A stretch of 64,000 bases of DNA from Trichobilharzia szidati (lineage: Eukaryota; Platyhelminthes; Trematoda; Strigeidida; Schistosomatidae), in assembly GCA_944472155.2 (NCBI GenBank), contig OX235271.1, positions 23,257,710 through 23,321,709 on the forward strand, written 5' to 3'. Numbering within the stretch: the first letter of the stretch is position 1; every line of letters starts with the position of its first letter. Under the pieces are notes generated by a model that searched no databases, was not told the DNA's origin, and worked only from the letters and a program-made list of their open reading frames with translations. Made by a program: the position numbers and the translations under genes. Below are positions 10,760-22,439 of the stretch, piece by piece.

Positions 10760-11827
10760 AATTTTCAGGAAACCAGGGTTGTTTGGAGGATAGTTAGTAG
10801 GTTTTCTTGTTACTATTCCTAACTCTTGGTTGCCAATGTTATGTTCGGAGGGACTCTCAGATGAGACATTGTCAGCGTGTCTACTATTCCCTGAACAAAC
10901 TGTGCTGCAAGAGGGGCTACTGTTTGCTGCAACCGAAAATAATCCCGTTGCATATATTGGTTTCTGGCCTCATTAAGTGGGTATCTGGAATCATTTCTCT
11001 ACATTGGATAGTCTGTTTCACTGTTCAGATTGTAATTTCAGGGCCGAGGTACCCTGCTTTTGGGTTGTTTTGAGGTTAGTGCATGCTAGGTCTTACGTAG
11101 TTGTACATTTGTTGACTCATTTCGTGCGTGTACATACAAGGACCGTGAGCCAATCTATACCCGTTATGTTGATGGGGCTTTACGTAACTACTACGAGGGT
11201 TCGGGTATATATTTCCGTTCATATGGTACCTAGTGGTGTCCCGTCAATTAGCCCATGTGTTTCCACCATTTATTATGGGTCCCGTTCTCAAGTTATATGT
11301 GCCTATAGGCATATTACGACCTCAGCTATTGAGGAGATCGTGCGTCTCACTCTGCTATTTAATCAGCTCAGCACCCCTTGCTTGTCTGCTAGCGTGTGAT
11401 TTTGTGTGGATAAAGCTATTTTTGCTGTTAGTTCTCACCTCGTGTAGTCTGTCGTCCACAGTTTGTCTACTACTCTTATTTCGACGAAGAGCACTTCCAC
11501 TGACATGTTCCATCTCCTTTATGGGACCCGCCGCAATGCATGCATAGTTCTTTTTAGGCTTACATGCTGTTTGTTCGGCTTGTCACAAAGAAGGCATATG
11601 AACACCTGTGGAAAGACCTTGGTTTTAGGGGACTTCTTTACGGCTTTTGCAGTGAGATTATCTTGCTTGGCCGTGGGTGCAGTGTTATCTGCCAATATTT
11701 GCAGGTTATCTGTAGCGGGAGCATCTATGTCTACTTCATGTGTGGGGTCGGTAAATTTCCTAGGAGTGTTCTCACGAACTTAGAGACCCATTCCAGTGTT
11801 ATTGCAGCTTTTGGGTTTCCCTTCACC
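10760..11827 (-). pseudogene. Decayed C-terminal half of CR1 ORF1
   Basis: Lies between the ORF1 frame and the endonuclease. Minus-strand translation shows scattered Cys/His-rich bits (for example CLLCDKPNKQHVSLK) in shifted frames that could be old zinc-knuckle sequence. No continuous frame. Confidence 0.4.
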
Positions 11828-12529
11828 TTAGTGTGTCGTTTGTTCACTTTGTATAATGCAAGTGTCACCTTGTGCTTCAGCGTCCTTCAATACTTCGGCA
11901 CTGATGCTATTCATGGTTTTTAGTATAATCGTGTTCGTATCTAAGGTATTTTTAGCTACTTGTCGTTGGTTGAGGGTTTTGTCTGAGATTATTTTAACAT
12001 TTTTGAATTTCGTAGTGGAGGCCAAGGTATCCCCAGATTTCCTAAATCGTTCGGCTATTATACAGCTGTCAGACCTGAAAAGTATGGGACATGTGCGGTT
12101 TGACTCTTTTTTATTTAGTCTAATACACTGACAGGGTGTACTTAAGAGGTTTGCAGCCCTTAACAAGGAGTACTGAACCGACTTTATGGGCTCATTGTCA
12201 GGTATGTTATACACTATGGCGTTCTGTTTAGAAGCGAGTCTCTTAACAACTTCGCTCGACAGATAGTCCATAGCGCTCTCTAGCTCCTTAGCATGTTCCA
12301 GTTCAGCATCGATTGGTTTAGTCCTCAATTTAAGGAGTTTTGGGAAAGTGAGATCCCCCAGTTGCTTTTTAAGATGGAAGATTGTTTCTGGTACCAGTTC
12401 AAGTAGATTTAGTTTCGTCCTGAGTTCACTTATTTTTGGCTGCATGCCGTTTATGATGCAGACTAAGTTAGCGATTTCCGCCTTTTCTGACATGATATCT
12501 TCCACCTGTATTACAGGGGTTAGCATCAT
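11828..12529 (-). CDS. CR1 ORF1-like RNA-binding protein
   Basis: A 233-codon frame. Residues ~5-80 are heptad-like (IANLVCIINGM, ISELRTKLNLLELV, ELEHAKELESAMDYL), suggesting a coiled coil. Residues ~105-195 look like the esterase-free, RRM-type middle part of LINE ORF1 proteins: NAIVYNIPDN, CQCIRLNKKESN, CPILFRSDS, FKNVKIISDKTLNQRQ. In LINEs such a protein binds the element RNA as a trimer. It lies directly upstream of the endonuclease on the same strand. Assignment is by position and general pattern. Confidence 0.6.
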   Translation of the reverse strand: MMLTPVIQVEDIMSEKAEIANLVCIINGMQPKISELRTKLNLLELVPETIFHLKKQLGDLTFPKLLKLRTKPIDAELEHAKELESAMDYLSSEVVKRLASKQNAIVYNIPDNEPIKSVQYSLLRAANLLSTPCQCIRLNKKESNRTCPILFRSDSCIIAERFRKSGDTLASTTKFKNVKIISDKTLNQRQVAKNTLDTNTIILKTMNSISAEVLKDAEAQGDTCIIQSEQTTH

Positions 12530-12640
12530 GTTGAAACTGTTTGTATTGGGTGATGATGCGTTAATAGATAAGCTTAAGCTATTTTCTAAATTACTGGTTT
12601 TCCTTAGAACACGCCTTTTAGAGTTTTGCCCATTATAATT

Positions 12641-13009
12641 GGTGGTAATATAGCAGTACCGATAAATGAATATCAGCGAAAACAGTCAGTCTGCAGTGAA
12701 TAGCCCACCGTATCGACTACACTGACACAACCCTCAGTTGTTGCGCGCGTTTTTGGCAAACTCAAAGAATAATGGTGCCTAGGATTATATCGTGTAAATT
12801 GTTTTACCTGTGCAAAGTGTGCCCACTGACATTATTCTATTTCCTTTCTTTGTATATATAGCCTATGCAAGTGAAAATTGCAAATATGCTTACTCCGTGT
12901 ATATATTATTTATCATATCGACGATGCTTCCTAACTGGCGTCCCTCATGTATATAAAGTGAGAATATATTAAAAAAGGTACATTCATAAAGATAATACTG
13001 CTACGAATA
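12641..13009. other. Non-coding stretch upstream of the CR1
   Basis: Contains ACTGGCGTCCCTCATGTAT (about 12933), the reverse complement of the LINE-tail sequence at 55540. No gene seen. Confidence 0.4.
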
Positions 13010-13760
13010 TCCCCATGTGTCCAGGTTTTTAGCGACCAACTGGGAAGCATTTGTCACGGAAGCTAGTGACGTGCAACACGCTGCATGATTGGGACAGCCA
13101 CAAGACAGTGTAATAAGACAACCACAGTTATTACAGTCAAAACCTCAGAGCCAAACATCACTAAAACGAGGAAAGGTGGCGCTGCTGATCGTAAGATATG
13201 GTGGCGGTCACAAATGTGAACTATTTCAGTGTCTAGGACAGCAATACTCATTTTGATGGCTCAAGATTTAAATATGAGTATAGATCCTTATCTTAGAAAA
13301 GAAAAGTGATTGCTTATACCTGAGGACAACAGGTAATGCTCCTGCCCCTAACACCTGCCATTGTGATCAGATTCTTGTCATGAAAAGGTTCTGTGAACCC
13401 TAGATAGATTTGTGAGACATCTTATAGGTTAGCATGTTCTTCATTTTCGGTTCTCTAAGGCCACTTTCAACCAAACTCTCATTTATACACTTTATAATGG
13501 TTTTAACTTGAACACCAATATTTTCTGATACATGTTATCTGTTCAAGCTCTTTATGATGTTTACACTTACTGCTTTCATCCATATTACCGGTTCCTTTAA
13601 TATCTGCTTGTGCAGAAAAAGGTACCTTGTTTTCGAGCAAATGTATATTTTCGATAGTAAGGCCAATATGGCTAACATTAAATATTGCATAGGTACACTG
13701 TCATTTTAAGTACTGTAAGGCTGCTTCCTGTGCATCTTCTGTAAATATATTTTTAATGGT
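13010..13760. repeat. Diverged dispersed repeat, partner at 53420-54190
   Basis: Same orientation as 53420-54190. Shared blocks include GGTGGCGGTCACAAATGTGAA / GGTGGTGGTCACAAATGTGAA, TAGGACAGCAAT, ATGAGT-TAGATCCTTA and CCAATATGG-TA-CATTAAA. Minus-strand translation keeps a similar peptide (IAVL-t--vHICD-hHI), so it may derive from an old coding element; family not recognised. Confidence 0.6.
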
Positions 13761-14110
13761 AGATTATCCCTACTTGTTCTTCAATCCACTTTGCAGTTTC
13801 TCAGAGCGAAGAAACTTTCAGTCACACCTGCGTGTAGTAGTTACCTAGATATTACTGAGTACTGATTCGTCGACATTCTGCCACTCAAATTTACATCATA
13901 TTTGACTGTGTCTGCAAAAACGACATGCTTTTAGTGCGAATTTAGCCGTTGATATGAAAAGTGTTATTATCATTTTAAAACTTATCCATTATTTCCTCTC
14001 TACTTAGGTTCAACTCCAAATTCAAGTGTTATCGATGTTTTGTTATCAATAGTATTTATTTAATTTTCCTATGACATTAACCCTTTTGTCACTCTAACCA
14101 TCTGCTGTGT
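13761..14110. other. A+T-rich non-coding stretch
   Basis: No gene, repeat unit or RNA structure recognised. Confidence 0.4.
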
Positions 14111-14203
14111 AATTGAATTTTAGATTTTTCCCGTCAATTGATTGTCAACCTGAGACCGAACACTTCGGTCCAATCAATCGACGGGAAAATCCAAAATTCA
14201 ATT
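14111..14203. repeat. Fold-back hairpin upstream of the Sm-alpha SINE
   Basis: ATTGAATTTTAGATTTTTCC... is answered by the near reverse complement ending GGAAAATCCAAAATTCAAT, with a ~26-nt loop. Half of it recurs at 32233-32290 next to the other Sm-alpha copies, so it belongs to this repeat family, perhaps from head-to-head copies. Confidence 0.7.
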
Positions 14204-14204
14204 A

Positions 14205-14415
14205 AATCAATATGACCCGTTGCACAAGAGGTGGCTCTCGTGGCCCAAGTGGTCTAGTGGATAACGCTTTGGCGTTTGAAACCATGGTCACTGGGTTCGA
14301 GCCTCGGTGGAAACATCATCACTCACTGAGAAATGCAGGTACATCCAGTGACGAGTCCTAAATAGGACGAAATGCGCATCGTGGATTCCACTGCTAGTCA
14401 CCATCCACCAGTTAA
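14205..14415 (+). repeat. Sm-alpha-like SINE with tRNA-type promoter
   Basis: tRNA-related head with an A-box-like TGGCCCAAGTGGTCTAGTGG and B box GGTTCGAGCC (14294-14303), followed by a hammerhead ribozyme sequence and a tail. This matches the known schistosome Sm-alpha family, which is transcribed by RNA polymerase III and self-cleaves. Copies also at 32450-32660 (+) and, partial, 32345-32413 (-). Confidence 0.85.
14343..14386 (+). ncRNA. Hammerhead ribozyme of Sm-alpha, probably inactive
   Basis: Stem II GTCC/GGAC (14355-14358, 14365-14368), GAAA, self-complementary stem III ATGC-GCAT and cleavage-type triplet ATC are present. The core should read CTGACGA, but the first C is missing (ATCCAG then TGACGA), and the matching base after the cleavage site is G instead of C, so cleavage should be poor. 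Confidence 0.8.
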
Positions 14416-14718
14416 ATACTAATCATCTGATGTATAGTTTATCTAAATCCCTGCCTTTATGCCCTCTGAATGACTTATTTTACACGATGTAACTAGTGAA
14501 AAGGAATGAATTAAAGCCATATGAATAAGCTGAGACAGAATTCTATGTACATCTATGCTCGCTTCTTAGAGCTTGATTCTCAAGGAGTGACTTCACATGA
14601 CTGCAGGATGTTATAAGAACATGTAATTCTCAGATGTCGAATACAAACAGTAATCTCCAATATAATAGTTCTTTATTGGTTCACCCCTCAACACGCTTAA
14701 TTCTAATATTACAACGGA

Positions 14719-15359
14719 TTGCCAACACCACTCACTTCATCCGTCACTAGGTTCTTTTGGGTAAGTTTCAAAATCTTAGTGTGTAAAATACAGGTGTTTC
14801 TGATTTTTTTACGTGCATTCCGAGATGTGAATCACATTTTACTGGTGAACGATGGTAGACAGTTAGGTGCAATCACTCCTGAGCTCTTTCTAAGGCTGTA
14901 CAAAACATACGTCGGACCACACCTTGAATTGCATAATATTATTGCACCCCCACTGCTTAGAAGAGACGCTAACTTCTTGGAAAGAGTCCAAAGACGGGCA
15001 GCAAAAGGAGTGGTTGGTCTCCGAAACAAACCATATGATGAAAGGCTAAAGAAATTAGGCCTATTCACACTTAGCTACCGTCGTCTTAGGGGGATTTAAT
15101 TACTGCCTACGAAATAACAAATGACCAGAATCACCCAAACAAAGGTGTTCTGCTATTGAGTCGGTATAGGCCCCCTCGTGGAAACCCCAGAAGGATAGCT
15201 CACCAGAGGGCAAGGACCCGGGTGTGCTCCCACTTCTTTTCACTGTGGGTTGGCCGTCCCTGGAATTCCTTACCGGCACCGTCTGTGGACGCCTTTAACC
15301 GAAGGCTGGACAATCATTCAGAGACACAAGGACTGCGTCTAAATGGCCTATCCCCTTAA
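14719..15359 (+). pseudogene. LINE C-terminal region (CR1/Rex-like)
   Basis: Blocks LFLRLYKTYVGPHLELHN, ANFLERVQRRAAKGVVGL and ERLKKLGLFTLSYRRLRG, then, in a new frame from 15156, SRYRPPRGNPRRIAHQ, FSLWVGRPWNSLPAPSV. This is the conserved region after the RT in CR1/L2-type LINEs, 5' truncated and frame-shifted. Same fragment inverted at 47498-48138. Confidence 0.75.
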
Positions 15360-15365
15360 AATCCC

Positions 15366-16264
15366 ATACATCATTCAGGGGTAGATAACTAAGTTCATCG
15401 TTTTACATCTTTACATTCTCTCTTCCGTCTTACTCTCCTGACAACTTTAACTACACTTATTATTGTCATTATTTCCGATATATATGTATATAATGTATGT
15501 ATATAATTTATATTATTCTACAAATTTAATCAGCTGACTGTTGTTACGTTATCTTTATTTGTTTTTCTGTCTGTTAGTCTGAATAACTTCACTAATTATA
15601 TCTATTATTACTATTATTATTGTCTCTTTTCTTTTGATGACGATACTGGAGGACTAACTGGTGAAAGGACCAACTCCATTCACAGCAGTAACAGTCTTAA
15701 CACACCTCATACTACAAACCACATATAATTAATCCCAGCACTAATCCTTTGGGAGTCAACTGAAGCTATGACAGTCTAGTGGCGGAACGAGCTACTCAGA
15801 AGTTTACCGAAGATCAGGAACCTATACCTCTCAATCAGGAGGCGAGCACAAAGAAATCAAATTGGTTTATACTAGCTCTTAAAAGCCATATTGGATTAGG
15901 CTTACTCCTCACGATACCATAGTACCCTTTAGACACCTATGGATATCTATTTACTTATATCTAAGATGGAATATAATGTCATTAATTAAGATTGTATTCA
16001 AATTTATTTATCTGCATGAATTCTGCTTATATAAGCGAAAAACAGTGGTATCTTTGCTTCAATTCAGACGGAAGAATTTGAAGGTTGTTTTTCGGTTTGT
16101 GTATCACTGTGTTAATGTGTGAGCTCATCCTGATATTTTGTCTGACAGATACTAAGAAGTGTTGATGTTAAACAACTTTTCCGGATAGATAACTTATGCG
16201 GAAGATCAACTTAATCCGAACTTCGTTTTTCTAAATAGTTTTATATGGCAATTATTATATTATT
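15366..16264. other. Non-coding LINE tail and unique sequence
   Basis: A+T-rich sequence after the LINE fragment, with ATTATT tracts near 15600. Most of it (about 15470-16371) is missing from the right inverted arm. No gene seen. Confidence 0.5.
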
Positions 16265-17300
16265 ATTGTTTCCTTTAGTTCCTAGAGGAACATAGAGTTT
16301 CAGCCGAACGTCTCCATTGCGTTCGGTCCTCCACCAACGTTTCCACCTAGCTCAACGTCCACCCACATGCTTTCATCTCCTCTTCGCATGGCCTCCTCCA
16401 TGTCACCCCACCCTTTCCCTGACGACCAACTCGCCGCTTCCCATTCGGGTTCCACTCGAGTGATGGCCTGGTGTGTGATGTCACTCACTTGATGGTTTGT
16501 TTTCTCAGAGTATGGCTAATCCACCTCCATTTCTTCCTGCATATTTGTTGCACAATTGGTTCCCGCTGGGTTGGTTCGTTGCCAGAGATCTTTTCTGGCC
16601 GGCCATCTGATATTGAGCGAAGACAGGTTTTGATGAAGGTGTGTAGTTCGTTTGAAGTGCCCTTTGTGACGCAGCGCTATGCCAAGTCTCTGATTCATAT
16701 AGTGAGTAGCACTGACTGCACATTGGAGTTGAAAATGCTGATGTTATTTTTCATACTGAGAGCTGTTGATCTCCACACAGACTTGAGAGTAACGAAAGCT
16801 TGCCCTGCTTTCTCGATGATCCTCGCTTTGATGTGCTCATCAGTTCCGTCCGCCTGTAGTTGAAACGACGATGCTTCCCAGGTAGGTCGGTAGGTAGCTG
16901 AAGGATGTTGCTTCTTTCAGATTCCTCCCATTTATGCTGGCTGGTTGTTGTAGCTGTTGCTGTTGGCCAGGAATCTTGACTACCACAGCTGTTTTCTCTA
17001 TGTTCATCTGAAGTAAGTCCTATCTTTGATGCTTCTTCTGCCAACTTGTTGCTTTTCACTTGCATATCCTCCAGTTTGTGAGAAATCAGACATATATATG
17101 TCATCGGTGGAATTCAGATCCTCGAAGTGTTTTTTGTGTGGGTCAATTTTGTGCCTGTTTCCTCGTTGCCCGTCGTCTGTCACATTATCTAGTCTACCGC
17201 AATCAGGAAAATCAGTGGATATAGTAGACAGCTTTATCTTACTCCCGTTTTCATTTCGAAGTGTTCCGTGAGTTTCCCGTTGTGGATTACTTGGCATTCA
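16265..17300 (-). pseudogene. Decayed RTE (SR2-like) RT and C-terminal region
   Basis: Minus-strand remnants of the better preserved RTE at 20236-22426: ICLISHKLEDMQVKSNKLAE, MWRST-like and KWRWISHTLRK stretches, ending at the same 3' terminus (TTCCTCTAGG-A-T-AAGGAAA then ATT repeats at 16250). Many stops. Mirrored at 46475-47383. Confidence 0.8.
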
Positions 17301-17825
17301 GCATTATGGCTATTATCAAAAATAATAATTCTCATCTCTTGTCCGAATTTCTAGATGTTTGTAGCTACTCACAAATCATGAAGTCGTTTATGCAGTCCTG
17401 TATCATTAAGCAGGTGGAAGTATACTGGTACAATAATTATTGGGAATAATTATCATCATATCTTATTCAGATAGCGAAGTTCTCTTTAGACTTAGATTGT
17501 TGTTATTGTTACACCGCTAAGCTTTCAGTTATTCATACTAAATGATGTTATTCCGCATTAAAATTACCGAATGTTACTGTGAAATAAATCGAAATTTCTC
17601 AGTAATCGTGAGTTTTTAGTCATTCGACAGTCACTTAACTTTTAGAGTCACTGAAGTTTTGCATCCGTATATATACATATATATATATATATATTTACTG
17701 GGAAATAGATATGAGAATAGATGATATAGTTACGGATATTTGATTGATTGCATGTTCTCATTACTTTGAACATGCTGTGGAGCAGATTCATACATTGATT
17801 TCTAGTCTGAAATGCGAAACCTGAT
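17301..17825. other. Non-coding stretch with TA microsatellite
   Basis: Between two RT remnants within the inverted arm. An (AT)n tract lies near 17665-17695. No gene recognised. Confidence 0.4.
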
Positions 17826-19560
17826 ATGACTCCAGAGGTGTTTAAAGATGCTGATGAAGTATGCACCGGGTTAACTAAGATATTAAGCAGTGTGTGGGAA
17901 TCCGAGAGAGTCCCGTTAGACTGGTTAGGATCATCATGATGCTAAGAACCAATGACTGGAGACTGTTGATGATATGGCTCAAAATAGCTCTTAATGGCGC
18001 TGATGTATTCACCATTTGTTATCTCCCACATCCACTGAACTGTCATATTTTTCCATGTTACTATTCTTTCTCCCGCACATTTGTACTCGTTGTGGTTCTT
18101 TTGAATCTATTCTTTCTCTTTTCCCTACCTTTTTATGCTGCATGGAGTGTGCAACTTGAACTGGTGCACTTCTGTGCAAAGTTCTATGTTGAAACTCAGT
18201 TAGTTAGTCGGTTTCGGTAGGCTGGTGTAAATTCTTGATTATCCCAGTGACAATCGAGGTTGGGAGGTGGATGGGTTGTGGAAATTGGCTTGACTAACAG
18301 TATCTAAAATTCTAGGTCCGCGAATCCCGCGTAGACTGGGAGTTGCTCAGGAGAAGTATTTGTCTTATCTTCAGCCTTCGATAAATTCTGAAACATAGAC
18401 ACTTGCTGGCGTCCAACACTTTCCACTTCTTGACATGAAGACGATATTCTATTCTGTTGACTGAAAGGTGCTGTGACAATGTCTGTTGGTGAAGGAAGTG
18501 CTCAGAAAGAACACTACACTAACGAAGGCATTCTACTGGGTGGGAATCACAGCCGTGCAAGAGCATACGAAGAGTTGTCATCTGACGACCAGTGATGTCC
18601 GTGAGGAACGCCCAGTGTCTCCGTTTTTGTTTAATTTCATCGTACATGTATTGATAAGTGTAACCGTGATTGATTTTAGCGACCTGTGGCAAGGAGCAGT
18701 CTCATGTCTTTATAGTATGCAGATGGTACTGTCCTTGTAGGTAAATCTGATGACGATATGCGGAGTCTTCTGCACACGTTGAGCAGAAATCTTAGTACGT
18801 TTGGCATACGATTCGCTTCTGTGAAATGTAAGATGATTCTATAGGAGTGTTTTGCATCGACTCATAGTTTAAAGATAGGAAGTAAAGTGGTTGGGTGTGT
18901 TGACCACTAGATTTACTCGAGAAGTTGCATCATCATTAATGTAGTGATTGCTGACGAAATCTCAGCATGGATATGGAGGGCTTGTGTACATTTGTGAAAT
19001 GAAGTTATCCCTGGTGTAGACGTGATGTCTGGCTATCGACAAAAAGTATGTACTGTTCAACAGTTCGCTTTTTCTCTCTTCATGACTGTAGGACAGAACC
19101 GTAAAAAGAAGAGGATATGAAAGGATCATCTGTGCGTAGTCATGATTGTTTGCGTCCTGTCTCCCGTGTTAAATGGCATAATATTATAACTTATATTGAG
19201 GTTGGGTGTAGAAAGTTAGGTGATAGAGGCAAGTCAACTGCTAAAGTTGTGAAGCTGCATCGATTGAGATAACTGGGACACGTGTTACACATTCGAGGCC
19301 GTCATCTTCCCTGTCGAGCAATGTTAGCCGACATAAGATTAGATTGGAAGAGGGTTATTTGTGGTGCAGTCGAAACCTGACATCAATGCTTGAAGCCTTT
19401 GACTAGTGGTTTGAGTCACGTAAGGAGATATACACTGTCTGACTGTAGTCCTTGAGATGTTTCATACTACCTGTGACATGACTGATAATGGTTGGTAGTT
19501 GCACGGATGCGTTCACTCCGTATAATCTCTCGGATCCATTATAACAAGGGAAATTGTAGT
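17826..19560 (+). pseudogene. Decayed SR3/Perere-like RTE RT and C-terminal region
   Basis: TPEVFKDADEVCTGLTKILS and VWESERVPLDWL at the start match RTE RT block 1; near 19260 LHRLR-LGHVLHIRGRHLPC and AMLADIRLDWKR match the RTE C-terminal region (compare LRHRLL and MLADIGSGWKRA at 33416). Stops throughout. On the right arm the same pseudogene is split by the retrozyme array; here the site is empty (19062-19074). Confidence 0.75.
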
Positions 19561-20222
19561 CTCTTTAATTTCGTAGAAGTCATTGCTGTGAAAGTGTTAG
19601 AAGGTGACTTGTGCATTGAATAAGAAGCTGTAGTGCATCTTTCTTCTCTGTGGCAACTGAGCTTTTTACTTTAATTGGTTGTATCACTTCCGCTAAATGC
19701 AAATATTTCTTTTTTTTCTCACTGTAACGCAGTTACATAGTCATTTTCATACACGATGCTGATTATGTCTCGTATATAACTAAATAAATCCATTTTACGA
19801 TATATATAAATAATAAGGTATTTCTGCACCTTATTAGGTCCCCGATTCGATAAAATGTGCTTGAAGGTCTACTTAAAATTTATGTTTTACCGTTTTACAC
19901 TACTAATATCATCAGCAAGGTATAATAGTCTGTTATGCAAATACATCCCAGCGAAACAGAATGCCAATAAAAGTTACTTTTTTTTTGGTTTTCAGTAAAT
20001 GTAACCTGAGTACACACTGAAAATATCCATCCTGTGTTGAGTAAATTTCAGTGGTGGTGGTGGTATTCTTGGTTAGAGAAATAGATAGTGTTGTTTAGTG
20101 TATTTGTGTGTGTGTATGCATGCATGTATGCTGATACACAATCAAGAATGTGTGTAAGTGAAAATAAGTACCGCATAACAACATGAAGCATTGAATAATA
20201 ATAAGTGGAAATGTAATACGTT
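19561..20222. other. Non-coding stretch
   Basis: A+T-rich, with a T run near 19978 and a (TG)n tract near 20105-20125. No gene seen. Ends at the target duplication of the RTE insertion. Confidence 0.4.
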
Positions 20223-20235
20223 CTAGACTTATAAT
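20223..20235. repeat. Left target-site duplication of the RTE
   Basis: CTAGACTTATAAT, repeated at 22427-22439. Confidence 0.85.
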
Positions 20236-20249
20236 TATTATTATTTCCT

Positions 20250-21485
20250 TTAATTCCTAGAGGAACATAGGGCTTCAGCCATGCGTCTGCATTGCGTTCG
20301 GTTCTCTGCTGTAGTTTTCACCTGGCTCCAAGTCTGCCCACACGCTTTCAATTCCTCTTCACATGATCTCCTCCAGGTCACCCTTGGACGACCAACTCGT
20401 CGCTTCCCTTTCGGGTTCCACTCGAGGGCTTGTCTAGTGATGTCACTTGCTGGTTTCCTCAGAGTGTGTCCAATCCATCTCCATTTCTTCCTGCCTATTT
20501 GTTTCACGATCGGTTCCTGGTTGGTTCGCTCCCAGAGATCTTTGTTGCTGATCCTCTCCGGCCATTTGATCTTGAGTATTGAGCGAAGGCATTTGTTAAT
20601 GAAGGTCTGTAGCTTGTTTGAGGTGCTCTTTGTGACACGCCAAGTCTCTGATCCGTATAGTAGTACTGACTTCACATTGGAGTTGAAAATACGGATCTTA
20701 TTTTTGACGCTGAATGCTGTTGACCTCCACATAGACTTGAGAGAAATGAAAACTTGTCTTGCTTTTCCGATTCTGGCTTTGATATCCTCGTCAGTTCCTC
20801 CTGTAGTTGAGACGATGCTTCCCAGGTAGGTGAAAGAAGTTGTTTCCTTCAGGTTCCTCCCATTTATGCTGATTGTTGTCGGTTGTTGCTGTTGATGTTG
20901 GCCAGGAATCTTCATTACCTCTGTTTTGTCTATGTTCACTTGAAGTCCTATCTTTGCTGCTTCTTCTGCCAATTTGTTGCTTTTCACTTGCATATCTTCC
21001 AGTTTGTGGGAAATCAGACATATATCATCGGCGAAATCCAAATCCTCCAAGGCTTTTGTGTCGGTCCATTTTATGCCTGTTCCCTCGTTGGTTGCCGTTG
21101 TCTGCCGCATTATCCAATCAACTGCAATCAGGAAGATCATTGGTGACAGTAGACAGCCTTGTCTCACTCCCGTCCTCACTTCGAAGGATTCCGTGAGCCT
21201 CCCGTTGTGGATTACTTGGCATGCAGCGTTGTCATACAGCTGTTGGATGAGATGTATAATTGTCGGCGGCACCCCGTAGTAGCGAAGTAGTTGCCAAATC
21301 ACCTCTCGATCGACGCTGTCGAAGGCTTTCTCAAAATCGATGAAGTTGAGATAGAGAGGTGACTGCCATTCCAAACTTTGTTCAATGATAATCCGTAGGG
21401 TGGCGATTTGGTCAATGCATGACTTGTTCCTCCAGGATGATGCGACATAGTATCTTGCTTGGAATGGACAGAAGCATAATTCCAC
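20250..21485 (-). pseudogene. RTE RT catalytic half and C-terminal domain
   Basis: Continues in another frame with NKSCIDQIATLRIIIEQ, LNFIDFEKAFDSVDREVIW, FEVRTGVRQGCLLSPMIF and LDFADDICLISHKLEDM; the FADD pair is intact. Then the thumb and the RTE C-terminal block KWRWIGHTLRK, KGKRRVGRPRVTWRRSCEE. About 400 codons without a stop suggest a fairly young insertion. Confidence 0.85.
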
Positions 21486-22426
21486 GCCAGTTTTTACATT
21501 GACTCAAATCTCCTTTCTTTGGCAGTTTGAATAAGTATCCGTTCTTCCAATCCTCGGGTACTTTGCCCTCTTTCCACACCTTCTCTAGTAGTGGCGTCAT
21601 CAAGTCCGCTGTTGTCTCTGGGTCTATTTTCAAAGCTTCTGCTGGGATTCCATCTGGTCCTGGCGCTTTCCCAGCTTTTAGCATCTTGATGGCATTCAGG
21701 ACTTCGGATTTCGTCGGAGGGTCGATGTTCATTGGTAGTTCTGCTTCCGTTGTTGGTATTGTTGGACGCGTTGTAGGTGGCGGACGATTTAGAAGTCTTT
21801 TGAAGTGTTCAGCCCAGTGCTTCCTCTGTTCCACCTCTTTGGTGATTGACTTTCCATTGTCGTCCTTTATTGGCTTAATCTGTGTCGAACTTTTGCCCGA
21901 AAGGTGCCTAGTTGTTTGGTATAGTGTAGCGAGGTCTCCTTTGCCTGCAGCTTGTTCTGCTTCGTTTGCCATGGTTTCACAATATTTTCTTTTGTCTTCC
22001 CTGGCACTTTTCTTCACTCTTTTGTTCAGCGCATTGTAGCTTGCATTCAACTCTTGTTTCTGTTGCTCGTCGGTGCACTGGATAATCTTTTGTTTCGCCA
22101 CCCTTCTCTCTTCTATTAGTTTCCAAGTGTCCGTAGAGAGCCACTGTTTGTCCTGTCTCTTTTTTCTGCCTAGGACTTCCATGCAGGTTTGACTCCACAC
22201 CGTTTTCAATTTGTTCCAGTGCTTTTCGACGCTGACCTTTTCGTTGGTGTTGATTTGTGTCTCGGCTTTTTCCCTTATGTTTGCAATGAAGATGTCCTTT
22301 GTAGCCTGGTCCTTCAGCTTTTGAGTGTTGAACTTGGCTTGTGGTCTATCTGCAGCTCCTGTTTCCCTGAAAGCTTTTAATTTGATTTGGATTGTCCCTT
22401 GTACGAGGTAGTGGTCTGAGCCAACG
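21412..22426 (-). pseudogene. RTE endonuclease end, linker and RT first half
   Basis: Open frame of about 340 codons. Order: SDHYLV (endonuclease end), a Lys-rich linker (KKSAREDKRKYCETMANE), then RT blocks MLKAGKAPGPDGIPAEAL and NGYLFKLPKKGDLSQCKNW, RGIMLLSIPSKILCRIIL. It breaks at about 21430, where roughly 15 codons found in related RTs are missing and the frame changes to that of the next entry. With the frame joined this would be a single polyprotein. Confidence 0.85.
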
Positions 22427-22439
22427 CTAGACTTATAAT
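22427..22439. repeat. Right target-site duplication of the RTE
   Basis: CTAGACTTATAAT, identical to 20223-20235. Confidence 0.85.

Larger units (their letters stand above)
7690..12640 (-). mobile_element. Nearly whole but broken CR1-like LINE
   Basis: Minus-strand non-LTR retrotransposon reading, from 12640 downwards: ORF1-like protein, apurinic-type endonuclease, RT and C-terminal region. It is broken by a nested insertion at about 8721-9525, an internal deletion joining the endonuclease to mid-RT near 9865, and several frame shifts. The C-terminal part is nearly identical, inverted, to 58210-59747, so part of it belongs to a segmental inverted duplication. Confidence 0.8.
14669..19437. repeat. 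Left arm of ~5 kb inverted duplication
   Basis: Reverse complement of 42800-48188, very similar by eye. The outer boundary is sharp (TTCTTTATTGGTTCACCCC at 14669; its complement ends at 48188). Differences: the right arm has a retrozyme array inserted and lacks about 0.9 kb equivalent to 15470-16371. Confidence 0.9.
20236..22426 (-). mobile_element. 5'-truncated RTE-clade LINE (SR2-like) with 13-bp target duplication
   Basis: Minus-strand LINE bounded by CTAGACTTATAAT on both sides. The 5' end starts in the end of the endonuclease (SSVGSDHYLVQG, SDH motif), so it is truncated, as is usual after incomplete target-primed reverse transcription. The stop codon at 20250 lies only about 10 nt from the ATT-repeat tail, the very short 3' end typical of RTE elements. 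Confidence 0.9.

Noticed and set aside
11000..11800. Several 90-140-codon plus-strand frames over the CR1 ORF1 region
   Set aside because: They are antisense to the LINE and have no recognisable domain.
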